Part shown: positions 1 to 6,323 of the stretch, one piece after another
How the letters are laid out: each line of letters begins with the position of its first letter
Position numbering within the stretch: the first letter of the stretch is position 1
Assembly (NCBI GenBank): GCA_026418875.1
Contig: JAOAAM010000269.1
Coordinates: 1-7,168, forward strand
Direction of reading: 5' to 3'
Source of the DNA: Gemmataceae bacterium
GTDB taxonomy: Bacteria; Planctomycetota; Planctomycetia; Gemmatales; Gemmataceae
Length of the DNA: 7,168 nucleotides
Notes under the pieces: model-generated
The model's input: only the letters and a program-made list of their open reading frames with translations
Database searches by the model: none
What the model was told of the DNA's origin: nothing
Program-made: the position numbers and the translations under genes

Positions 1-1565
1 TTGAAACCCTCCTTGGGGCTATCGTTGATCGCCCCGAGAATGAGTTTTTGCGGCACGGTGGGATCAATCACCGTGGGTTGGATCCAACCCAGCTTTTCCT
101 TGCACCAAGCCGAGAAGTGCTGCGGTCGGCCGTTGCCCGCCTGGTTCGACATTGCACACCACACCGACAGCCCCTCGCTGCCGGGATTCTCGGGTCGAGC
201 ATACAGGTCCGGCAGGCCGAGCATGTGGCCGAATTCGTGAGCGAAAACGCTGATGTTGCCCATGCGTTCGCCGCCCTCGGCACAGATGAAGTACGGCCAA
301 CGCTTGCCCTGATGGCTCACCGACGAGCGGTGCGGCCAATAGAGGCTACCGCGGGGGACCTGCATTCGACCGCCCGCATAAATAAAGATGATGCCGTCAT
401 AATCTTTCAGGGCATCTTTGCCATCCCGCTCGAGCAGCTTGTCTAAGGTCTCGATGAGCAGGGCGGTCCGGTTCGTCCCGGCCGTGCCGTACTCCGCCCG
501 CTTCTTGCTCACTTCGATCGGTTCAAACGCTTTCCCCGAAATCTTCAAATAGCCGTATGACTGTTCCAGATAGTAGTCGTACAAGCTGCCGAAGGCCGGC
601 TGACCCGTCGCAGTCTGCTTGTAGGTGCCCTGGCTGAACATCGCGTCATGCCACGCCTGCGCCGTGATCTTCGGGTTATTCTTCACGTCTGGGTAGGTGA
701 TGATGATGACGGCCAGCTTGTACGAGTCTTTGGTCCAATACGGCGAACGACGGGTGTCGAATCCCCCCGCGGGCAGGTTGCCGCTGCCGCTCGGGGCCGA
801 TCCATCCCTTCGGGGCATCGCTCCACCGCCACCGCCGCCAGCGACACCAACTCCCCGCCGGATCGGATCGCTCTCCCCGCCGAGGGTGACTTTAACATCG
901 GCTTGTTTTTCCGCCAACAGCATGGTCAGCGTCACGGTGTCGCCCGGCTTCCGCGACAAGATCAGTTCACGCAATTGGTCATGGCTCGTCAGGTCGTTGC
1001 CCTCGAACTTGAGGATCACTTCGTTAACTTGCAAGCGAGCACGCTCCGCCGGAGAGTTGTCCTGCACGTGAACGATGACGACTCCTGGAGCATCCTTGCG
1101 TGGCTCGACGTCGATCCCCAGCACAGCCCGCGGGGAGCCGAGTTTTTGCGGTCGGCTGGCGGAGGTCAACGTCACCTCGGCCTGATGCCGTTGTCCGCCA
1201 CGCTCCCACGACAAATTCACCGTCACGCCAGCAGCCTTCTCACGCAAGGCGGTTCGCCACGACGGCAGGTCGGAGACATCCCTCCCGTCGCATTGCTTCA
1301 AGACATCACCTTGACGAATCCCCGCTCGAGCCGCGGGTGAATCCGCTGCCACGTCGACCACCGTGAGTTGACCGTTCCTCGCCTCCACGTGAACACCCAG
1401 GAAGCCCGGAGTTGGCGGCTGGGTCGCAGCTGCTTTGACCTCCTTAGCCGAAATGGCCGTCGCCACGGTGCGGTATTCAGTCAGATCAATCTCATCGGCA
1501 CCCGACGAGCGTACTACAACCGCCAAGACCACACCGAGGACACAGCCCCACAGTCGATGCATCAT
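1..1565 (-). CDS. Secreted tandem-PDZ M6-type zinc metalloprotease (C-terminus beyond the window)
   Basis: The reading frame is open from the ATG at 1565 to the left edge, giving 521 residues without a stop. Residues 1-23 look like a Sec signal peptide (MMHRLW, hydrophobic GVVLAVVV, then SSGA before DE). Two PDZ domains follow, at about 54-135 (GFLGV near the start, then SPAARAGIRQGDVL) and about 147-229 (VLGID, then SPAERARLQVNEVIL). A Gly-rich linker (about 238-268, six Gly at 243-248) leads to a peptidase domain from about 280. This domain carries HEFGHMLGLPD at 443-453: H443 and H447 as zinc ligands, E444 as catalytic base, D453 as probable third ligand, and a likely Met-turn at M472 (WCAMSNQ). 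This matches the M6 (immune inhibitor A-like) pattern. The product is inferred to be an exported or periplasmic endopeptidase, with the PDZ domains binding substrate or partner peptides; the substrate is unknown. A GGGGA at 1577-1573, 7 nt upstream, supports this start, although the next ATG at 1562 is also possible. The gene is divergent from the BNR gene. Confidence 0.9.
   Translation of the reverse strand, partial: MMHRLWGCVLGVVLAVVVRSSGADEIDLTEYRTVATAISAKEVKAAATQPPTPGFLGVHVEARNGQLTVVDVAADSPAARAGIRQGDVLKQCDGRDVSDLPSWRTALREKAAGVTVNLSWERGGQRHQAEVTLTSASRPQKLGSPRAVLGIDVEPRKDAPGVVIVHVQDNSPAERARLQVNEVILKFEGNDLTSHDQLRELILSRKPGDTVTLTMLLAEKQADVKVTLGGESDPIRRGVGVAGGGGGGAMPRRDGSAPSGSGNLPAGGFDTRRSPYWTKDSYKLAVIIITYPDVKNNPKITAQAWHDAMFSQGTYKQTATGQPAFGSLYDYYLEQSYGYLKISGKAFEPIEVSKKRAEYGTAGTNRTALLIETLDKLLERDGKDALKDYDGIIFIYAGGRMQVPRGSLYWPHRSSVSHQGKRWPYFICAEGGERMGNISVFAHEFGHMLGLPDLYARPENPGSEGLSVWCAMSNQAGNGRPQHFSAWCKEKLGWIQPTVIDPTVPQKLILGAINDSPKEGF
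225..239 (-). other. Zinc-binding HExxH active site of the M6 protease
   Basis: These bases encode HEFGH, residues 443-447 of the minus-strand protease. The continuation MLGLPDLY gives HExxHxxGxxD, the extended zinc-binding signature of M6-like metzincin-type peptidases. All the key residues are intact, so the enzyme is predicted to be catalytically competent. Confidence 0.88.
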
Positions 1566-1713
1566 CGTGGCGTCCCCATCGCTTTCCACGGGCTAGCCGC
1601 ATTCGACACACACTCAAATACCATGTAACCCCGCTTGGCGGATTCAGGTAGCGGGAAACCGCTCCACACGCTCACTCCGGGGGACCATCCTGGCGTCTGC
1701 CCCCGGGCGCTCT

Positions 1714-1719
1714 TACAAT
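1714..1719 (+). promoter_or_regulatory. Possible -10 box for the BNR gene
   Basis: TACAAT matches five of six positions of the sigma-70 consensus TATAAT and lies 50 nt before the ATG at 1770. The sequence 17 nt upstream (TGGCGT at 1691-1696) is a poor -35 match, so this is a weak prediction from one hexamer in GC-rich surroundings. Confidence 0.3.
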
Positions 1720-1759
1720 GCCCCCCATCCGTAAATCGACAAACACATCGCCCAAGACC

Positions 1760-1764
1760 GAGGT
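1760..1764 (+). promoter_or_regulatory. Ribosome binding site deciding the BNR gene start
   Basis: GAGGT, a good Shine-Dalgarno match, ends 5 nt before the ATG at 1770. That ATG opens directly into a signal peptide, so site and protein agree on this start rather than the upstream in-frame TTG at 1635. Confidence 0.7.
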
Positions 1765-1769
1765 GCGAA

Positions 1770-4700
1770 ATGACGAGACGTCTTGGCCTGCCGTTCATCA
1801 TCGTGTTATGGGCGGGGGTGCTGGAGCCGATCCCGGTGCCCGCTCAGGAGCACGAGGGGCTGAAGTCCCTCAGCTATCGCCCGATTGGTCCTTTCCGCGG
1901 TGGACGGTCGGCAGCCTGCACCGGAGTTCCCGGCAAGCCCAACCTCTTCTACTTCGGGGCAACCGGCGGAGGTGTTTGGCGCACCACCGATGCCGGAACG
2001 ACTTGGGAAAACATCTCGGATGGATTTTTCGGCGGATCCATCGGTGCAGTCGCCGTGGCCGAATCCGATCCCAACGTGATTTACGTCGGCGGCGGTGAGA
2101 AGACGGTGCGCGGCAACGTTTCCCATGGCTCCGGCATGTGGAAAACCACCGACGCTGGCGCGACTTGGAAGCCGATCGGGCTGAGCGACAGCCATCACAT
2201 CCCCCGCATCCGCATCCACCCGAAAAACCCCGATCTCGTCTACGTCGCCGTCCTTGGCCGGTTGTATGGCCCCAGTGAACAACGAGGCGTTTTCCGCAGT
2301 AAAGACGGCGGCACAACTTGGGAACGCATCCTCTTCGCCAACCCCGATGCCGGGGCCGTCGATCTCATCCTCGATCCCAACAACCCCCGCATCCTGTATG
2401 CGACCACTTGGCGAGTCCGTCGCACTCCTTACTCCCTGGAAAGCGGTGGGCCAGGCTCCGGCTTGTGGAAAAGCACGGACGGCGGCGACACCTGGACCGA
2501 GATCACCCGTAACCCGGGCCTGCCGCAAGGCACCGTCGGCATCATCGGCGTCACCGTCTCTCCCGTGAATTCCCAGCGCGTCTGGGCCATCGTCGAAGCG
2601 GAGGATGGTGGCGTCTTTCGCTCCGAGAACGGCGGCAAAACCTGGTCCAAAATCAACGAGGATCGCAACCTCCGCCAACGTGCCTGGTATTACACCCGCA
2701 TCTATGCCGCCCCAAAAAATATCGACGAAGTTTACGTCGTGAATGTCGCCCTGCACAAGTCACTCGACGGCGGCAAGACATTTAACATCACCCTCGGCAC
2801 ACCCCATAGCGATCATCACGACCTGTGGATTGATCCTAATGAACCGACTCGCATGATTGTCGCCGACGATGGCGGTGCCCAGGTCAGCCTCGACGGTGGC
2901 GAGAGTTGGTCCACCTATTATAACCAACCTACGGCCCAGTTCTATCGCGTCACGACCGACAATCATTTTCCATATCGTATCTACGGTGCACAACAGGATA
3001 ATTCCACGGTACGGATCCTCAGCCGATCCGATGGCTTTGCCATCACCGAACGTGATTGGGAACCCACTGCCGGAGGTGAAAGCGGCCACATCGCCGTTCA
3101 CCCCAAAGATCCCGAAATCGTCTACGGCGGCAGCTATGCTGGATTCCTTCAACGTTACAACCACCGCACCAAGGAATCCCGGATCATCAATGTCTGGCCG
3201 GACAATCCGATCGGACATGGTGCCGCCGATCTAAAATATCGCTTCCAATGGAACTTCCCTATCTTCTTCTCACCCCATGATCCCAATACGCTCTACGCGG
3301 CTGGCAATGTCCTGTTCAAAACGACGAACGAAGGTCAAGCCTGGACGCCGATCAGCCCCGATCTGACTCGCAATGACAAGTCAAAGCAAGGACCATCCGG
3401 TGGACCGATTACGAAAGATAACACCTCGGTCGAGTATTACTGCACTATCTTCGCTGCCCTTGAATCGCCCCATGAACCGGGCGTACTCTGGTGTGGCAGC
3501 GATGATGGTTTGATCCATCTCTCCCGCGACGGAGGGAAGACGTGGTCTAACGTGACGCCAAAGATCTTGCCTGAATGGACACAAATCAACAGTATCGAGG
3601 CACATCCTTTTGAGAAGGGTGGATTGTACGTCGCGGCGACACGTTACAAGCTCGATGATTTCAAACCCTATCTATTGAAGACGACTGACTACGGGCAGAC
3701 TTGGACCGTCATCACTCAAGGTATCAAAGAGGACCATTTCACCCGCGTGATTCGAGCTGATCCCAAGCGTCGGGGTTTGCTCTACTGTGGCACCGAAGCA
3801 GGCATGTATATCTCGTTCGATGACGGAGCAACTTGGCAGTCGTTCCAGTTGAACCTGCCGATCGTCCCCATCACCGACCTGGCGGTCAAAAATGATGATC
3901 TCATCGTCGCCACGCAAGGCCGGTCGTTCTGGGTGTTGGATGACCTGACATTGCTGCATCAATGGAAACCCAACCTAACCGAATCGCCGCTGCATCTTTT
4001 CACACCTCGGCCGGTCTATCGACTGTCTGGCGGCGGCGGCGAACTCTCCGGTCGGTCAGCCAGGCTCTATGGCCAGAACCCCACGCCGGGCGCGGTCATC
4101 CGCTTTCATCTCCGTGACGAACCGAAGCCGGAGACGAAACTTTCCTTGGAGATCCGCGATGAGAAAGGTGGATTGGTTCGCCGCTTCGCCCATCCCGAAG
4201 AACCCGGTCACGGCGGCTTCTCCGTCAAAAAAGGGATGAATCGCTTCGTCTGGAATCTGCGGCATGCCGATGCCGAAGGCTTCCCGGGGATCATCCTGTG
4301 GGGCAGCCTCACCGGACCACGAGTCCGGCCAGGAAACTATCATGTGAAACTCACCATCGGTGAGCACACCGCCACCGTCCCGCTCGTGATCTTACCCGAC
4401 CCGAGATCGTCGGCGACTCCGGCCGATTACGAGGCCCAGGAGCAATTCCTCCTCGCCATCCGCGACAAGCTCACAGAGACGCACCGCGCCATCAGGGCGA
4501 TTCGTGACGTGCGTGAGCAACTGAACAATCTCACCCGGCGGATCAAGGATGATGCCGAAGTCCGCGATGCCGCGGGGAAGATCGACCAGGTCATGACGCA
4601 GATCGAGGAGGCGTTGTACCAGACCAAGGCCCGGGCTGGACAGGATCTGTTGAATTTCCCGGTGCGATTGAACAATAAGCTGGCCTCGTTAGGGGACGAG

Positions 4701-4889
4701 ATGGGCGAGGGCGACTTCCGACCCACGGACAATGCAGAGCAGGTCCGGCGTGAGTTGACGCAGGCGATTGATGCTGAATTAGCTCGATGGCGGAAGGTAG
4801 TGCAGGATGAGATTCCAGCATTCAACGAACTGTTGTCGCGGAAGAAGGTACCGGGCATCTTCATCGAGCATCCGGCAGTAAAGAACTAA
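1770..4889 (+). CDS. Secreted BNR/Asp-box beta-propeller protein (sortilin/VPS10-type, 'glycosyl hydrolase' family)
   Basis: The product has 1039 residues. Residues 1-26 form a signal peptide (MTRR, hydrophobic LGLPFIIVLWAGVL, probable cleavage after VPAQ). Eleven Asp-box motifs of the S/T-x-D-x-G-x-T-W type form the blades: 71-79, 125-133, 176-184, 234-242, 284-292, 330-338, 372-380, 517-525, 584-592, 637-645 and 681-689. Some are degenerate (SENGGKTW at 285-292, TTNEGQAW at 518-525). Typical family markers are the N-terminal RPIGPFRGGR (37-46), SDHHDLWIDP (347-356), GAQQDNST (406-413) and QGRSFWVLDD (716-725). A beta-sandwich-like region (about 740-877, with FVWNLR and GIILWG) and a charged helical tail (about 885-1020) follow. 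The length is usual for this family. Databases often label such proteins glycosyl hydrolases or photosystem II assembly factor-like because of the repeats, but I see no catalytic residues proving hydrolysis. A role in extracellular or periplasmic ligand binding is the safer inference. It converges with the downstream membrane-protein gene. Confidence 0.92.
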   Translation: MTRRLGLPFIIVLWAGVLEPIPVPAQEHEGLKSLSYRPIGPFRGGRSAACTGVPGKPNLFYFGATGGGVWRTTDAGTTWENISDGFFGGSIGAVAVAESDPNVIYVGGGEKTVRGNVSHGSGMWKTTDAGATWKPIGLSDSHHIPRIRIHPKNPDLVYVAVLGRLYGPSEQRGVFRSKDGGTTWERILFANPDAGAVDLILDPNNPRILYATTWRVRRTPYSLESGGPGSGLWKSTDGGDTWTEITRNPGLPQGTVGIIGVTVSPVNSQRVWAIVEAEDGGVFRSENGGKTWSKINEDRNLRQRAWYYTRIYAAPKNIDEVYVVNVALHKSLDGGKTFNITLGTPHSDHHDLWIDPNEPTRMIVADDGGAQVSLDGGESWSTYYNQPTAQFYRVTTDNHFPYRIYGAQQDNSTVRILSRSDGFAITERDWEPTAGGESGHIAVHPKDPEIVYGGSYAGFLQRYNHRTKESRIINVWPDNPIGHGAADLKYRFQWNFPIFFSPHDPNTLYAAGNVLFKTTNEGQAWTPISPDLTRNDKSKQGPSGGPITKDNTSVEYYCTIFAALESPHEPGVLWCGSDDGLIHLSRDGGKTWSNVTPKILPEWTQINSIEAHPFEKGGLYVAATRYKLDDFKPYLLKTTDYGQTWTVITQGIKEDHFTRVIRADPKRRGLLYCGTEAGMYISFDDGATWQSFQLNLPIVPITDLAVKNDDLIVATQGRSFWVLDDLTLLHQWKPNLTESPLHLFTPRPVYRLSGGGGELSGRSARLYGQNPTPGAVIRFHLRDEPKPETKLSLEIRDEKGGLVRRFAHPEEPGHGGFSVKKGMNRFVWNLRHADAEGFPGIILWGSLTGPRVRPGNYHVKLTIGEHTATVPLVILPDPRSSATPADYEAQEQFLLAIRDKLTETHRAIRAIRDVREQLNNLTRRIKDDAEVRDAAGKIDQVMTQIEEALYQTKARAGQDLLNFPVRLNNKLASLGDEMGEGDFRPTDNAEQVRRELTQAIDAELARWRKVVQDEIPAFNELLSRKKVPGIFIEHPAVKN

Positions 4890-4925
4890 CGTAAGCCGTC
4901 CTCGCTTGTTCGTCGGGATAAGAAA
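4890..4925. other. Convergent 36-nt gap, no visible terminator
   Basis: The stop codons of the BNR gene (TAA, 4887-4889) and of the minus-strand membrane-protein gene (TGA, complement of 4926-4928) face each other across this gap. I found no strong GC hairpin followed by a T-run on either strand, so termination may be Rho-dependent or lie inside the opposing gene. Confidence 0.5.
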
Positions 4926-6185
4926 TCACATACCGAGGAATGGCACGGGGACGAGGAAGGCGTGTTGTTCGTAGAGACTCCACACGCCGTTCCAACTGGT
5001 GTATTGCGTGAAGAAGACGATGAGGACGTAGAATAGAGCGACGGGGATGAACACCAATCGGCCGGTCCAGCGGAAGAGCCAATGCCTGGGCCGATCGCCG
5101 CGTCGCATCGCACGGCCCAAGGCCCAGCCGGTCAGCAGCCGCGACGGATAGATGAAGCCCACGAAGAAGAGGCTGGGGAGCCAGGCCGCCTCACGGGGGA
5201 CCATTTCGATTTTCAGCAGATACAAGGGCAAGGCGAATGCCAGGGTGACGACGAATGCCACCGCATGCGCCCAGGGTGCCTTGCGGAACTCACGCCGCAC
5301 CGCCAGCCACTCGAAAGCCGAGCGAAAGCGATTCGTCTGTGCCAATCGCAATTGCAGGAAGGGAAGATACATCAACACCCAGGTGAGAAGCAACGCGCCG
5401 AGGAAGGCAAGCAGGTCCGTGATGGGGCGATTGAGTCGCCCAAAAGCTAACATGCTGACCGGAATAAAAAGCCATGCCAATGCCGCCACGAATCCTCGCA
5501 GGCCAAGCCAGAAATAATATGGTAGTCGCAAAGAGGTGATCGCGTGCCAGAAACGATCGCGGCTCTGGGCATAATATACGCCACGGCGAAGTTGTCTCAT
5601 TAACCAAACGAAGTTGAATGGCCAGAAAAAGTAGCGTAGTTTCCCGCCTCGGGCACAGGCCATGACGATGTGGGCAAAGGTTAAGGCCAGCAAGATGAGT
5701 AATCCCAATCGCCACGCTGCGGCGACTCGGCCATTCGGGTCGATGATCTGCGCCGAGTGAGCCAGATCGGAGACGATGCGAGCGGGCAACAAACATAACC
5801 AGATTCCCAGCGCCATCCCGCCGATGCGAGCCGCCTTGCGGATGCCGACGAAGCCGTCGCGAAATCTTCCGGTCCTCGCGACTCTTCCTCCCGACTCCAG
5901 CAAGTAACCCAGGCTGAGGAATTGCAGCAGCGGCAACGCGGCGAGGATTGCGAGCCCCACGAGTACGCTGGCCAGGCCGAACAGCCATTCGGGAATGCCG
6001 ACGATGGTCCAAAAAATTCGCCCCGCCAGGCTCAGCGGCGGATCTTCGAACGCCGTCGCGACAGGCAGCTCTTCCCTCGTCGCCAACCCAACCGGCAATA
6101 CTGTGAGGATCGGCTCGGCAGTCCCGGCGGGAAGAACCTCCAACGGTTCCTCGACACGAATCATCATCCGGCCGGGCTGGGTCAT
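4926..6185 (-). CDS. Polytopic inner-membrane protein of unknown function
   Basis: This complete 419-residue protein matches no family that I can name with confidence. The first 50 residues are soluble, acidic and Pro/Val-rich. Hydrophobic segments follow at about 65-92, 121-137, 156-176, 222-248, 256-276, 303-325, 333-350 and 374-394, giving seven or eight membrane spans. Arg-rich loops lie between them (RVARTGRFRDGFVGIRKAAR at 101-120, RQLRRG at 197-202, RAMRRGDRPRHW at 358-369); by the positive-inside rule these are probably cytoplasmic. There are no nucleotide-binding, protease or metal-binding signatures, and Cys and His are scarce, so a structural or transport role is as likely as an enzymatic one. 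The start at 6185 has a GAGGG about 11 nt upstream, which is rather long spacing; Met7 and Met8 are alternative starts. The gene is convergent with the BNR gene and divergent from the DUF1549 gene, so it appears monocistronic within the window. Confidence 0.8.
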   Translation of the reverse strand: MTQPGRMMIRVEEPLEVLPAGTAEPILTVLPVGLATREELPVATAFEDPPLSLAGRIFWTIVGIPEWLFGLASVLVGLAILAALPLLQFLSLGYLLESGGRVARTGRFRDGFVGIRKAARIGGMALGIWLCLLPARIVSDLAHSAQIIDPNGRVAAAWRLGLLILLALTFAHIVMACARGGKLRYFFWPFNFVWLMRQLRRGVYYAQSRDRFWHAITSLRLPYYFWLGLRGFVAALAWLFIPVSMLAFGRLNRPITDLLAFLGALLLTWVLMYLPFLQLRLAQTNRFRSAFEWLAVRREFRKAPWAHAVAFVVTLAFALPLYLLKIEMVPREAAWLPSLFFVGFIYPSRLLTGWALGRAMRRGDRPRHWLFRWTGRLVFIPVALFYVLIVFFTQYTSWNGVWSLYEQHAFLVPVPFLGM

Positions 6186-6323
6186 GCTGGTAGGTACCCT
6201 CGCCGGTCTCTCTGAGTTTCAACGCTGGCCCGCTCGTCCACTAAGTCGGCCACAGCGATACGAAACACCAGTCGCGGCATTAAGGTAGAATAGCTCAAAC
6301 GACTTCCCCGGGGGATCGCTCCG
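6186..6323. promoter_or_regulatory. Divergent intergenic region between the membrane-protein and DUF1549 genes
   Basis: This 138-nt spacer must carry promoters in both directions. Its most AT-rich part (about 6279-6300) contains TAGAAT at 6286-6291, five of six matches to a plus-strand -10 box and 33 nt before the ATG at 6324, but no good -35 hexamer precedes it. GGGGGA at 6310-6315, 8 nt before that ATG, is a plausible ribosome binding site. No clear operator or RNA structure was seen. Confidence 0.45.
6286..6291 (+). promoter_or_regulatory. Possible -10 box for the DUF1549 gene
   Basis: TAGAAT differs from TATAAT at one position and would give a leader of roughly 25 nt. No consensus -35 element is visible at the expected spacing, so confidence is low. 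Confidence 0.3.

Larger units (their letters stand above)
1566..1769. promoter_or_regulatory. Divergent intergenic region between the protease and BNR genes
   Basis: This 204-nt spacer separates two divergently transcribed genes and must hold both promoters. On the plus strand there is a TACAAT hexamer at 1714-1719 (see separate entry). I see no convincing minus-strand promoter, no operator-like inverted repeat and no riboswitch. The plus-strand BNR frame stays open back to a TTG at 1635, but that extension is hydrophilic, Pro-rich and would bury the signal peptide, so it is treated as non-coding. Confidence 0.55.

Noticed and set aside
648..1340. A plus-strand open frame of 230 codons opposite the protease gene
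   Set aside because: Its translation is Arg/Pro-rich without a recognisable domain, while the minus strand encodes PDZ domains and an HEFGH protease continuously through the same bases.
1806..2756. A long minus-strand open frame of 316 codons inside the BNR gene
   Set aside because: It is the antisense shadow of the Asp-box repeats. The plus frame has the signal peptide, family motifs and ribosome binding site.
1970..3850. Asp-box coding segments as a DNA tandem repeat or CRISPR-like array
   Set aside because: The repeats are irregularly spaced, differ in base sequence, and are conserved only at protein level, as expected of propeller blades.
4890..4925. A bidirectional terminator in the convergent gap
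   Set aside because: No stable GC stem followed by a T-run could be found on either strand.
5290..6222. A 310-codon open frame on the minus strand overlapping the membrane-protein gene
   Set aside because: It is an Arg-rich alternative frame of the 4926-6185 gene with no domain motifs. The overlapping frame has clear membrane segments and normal composition.
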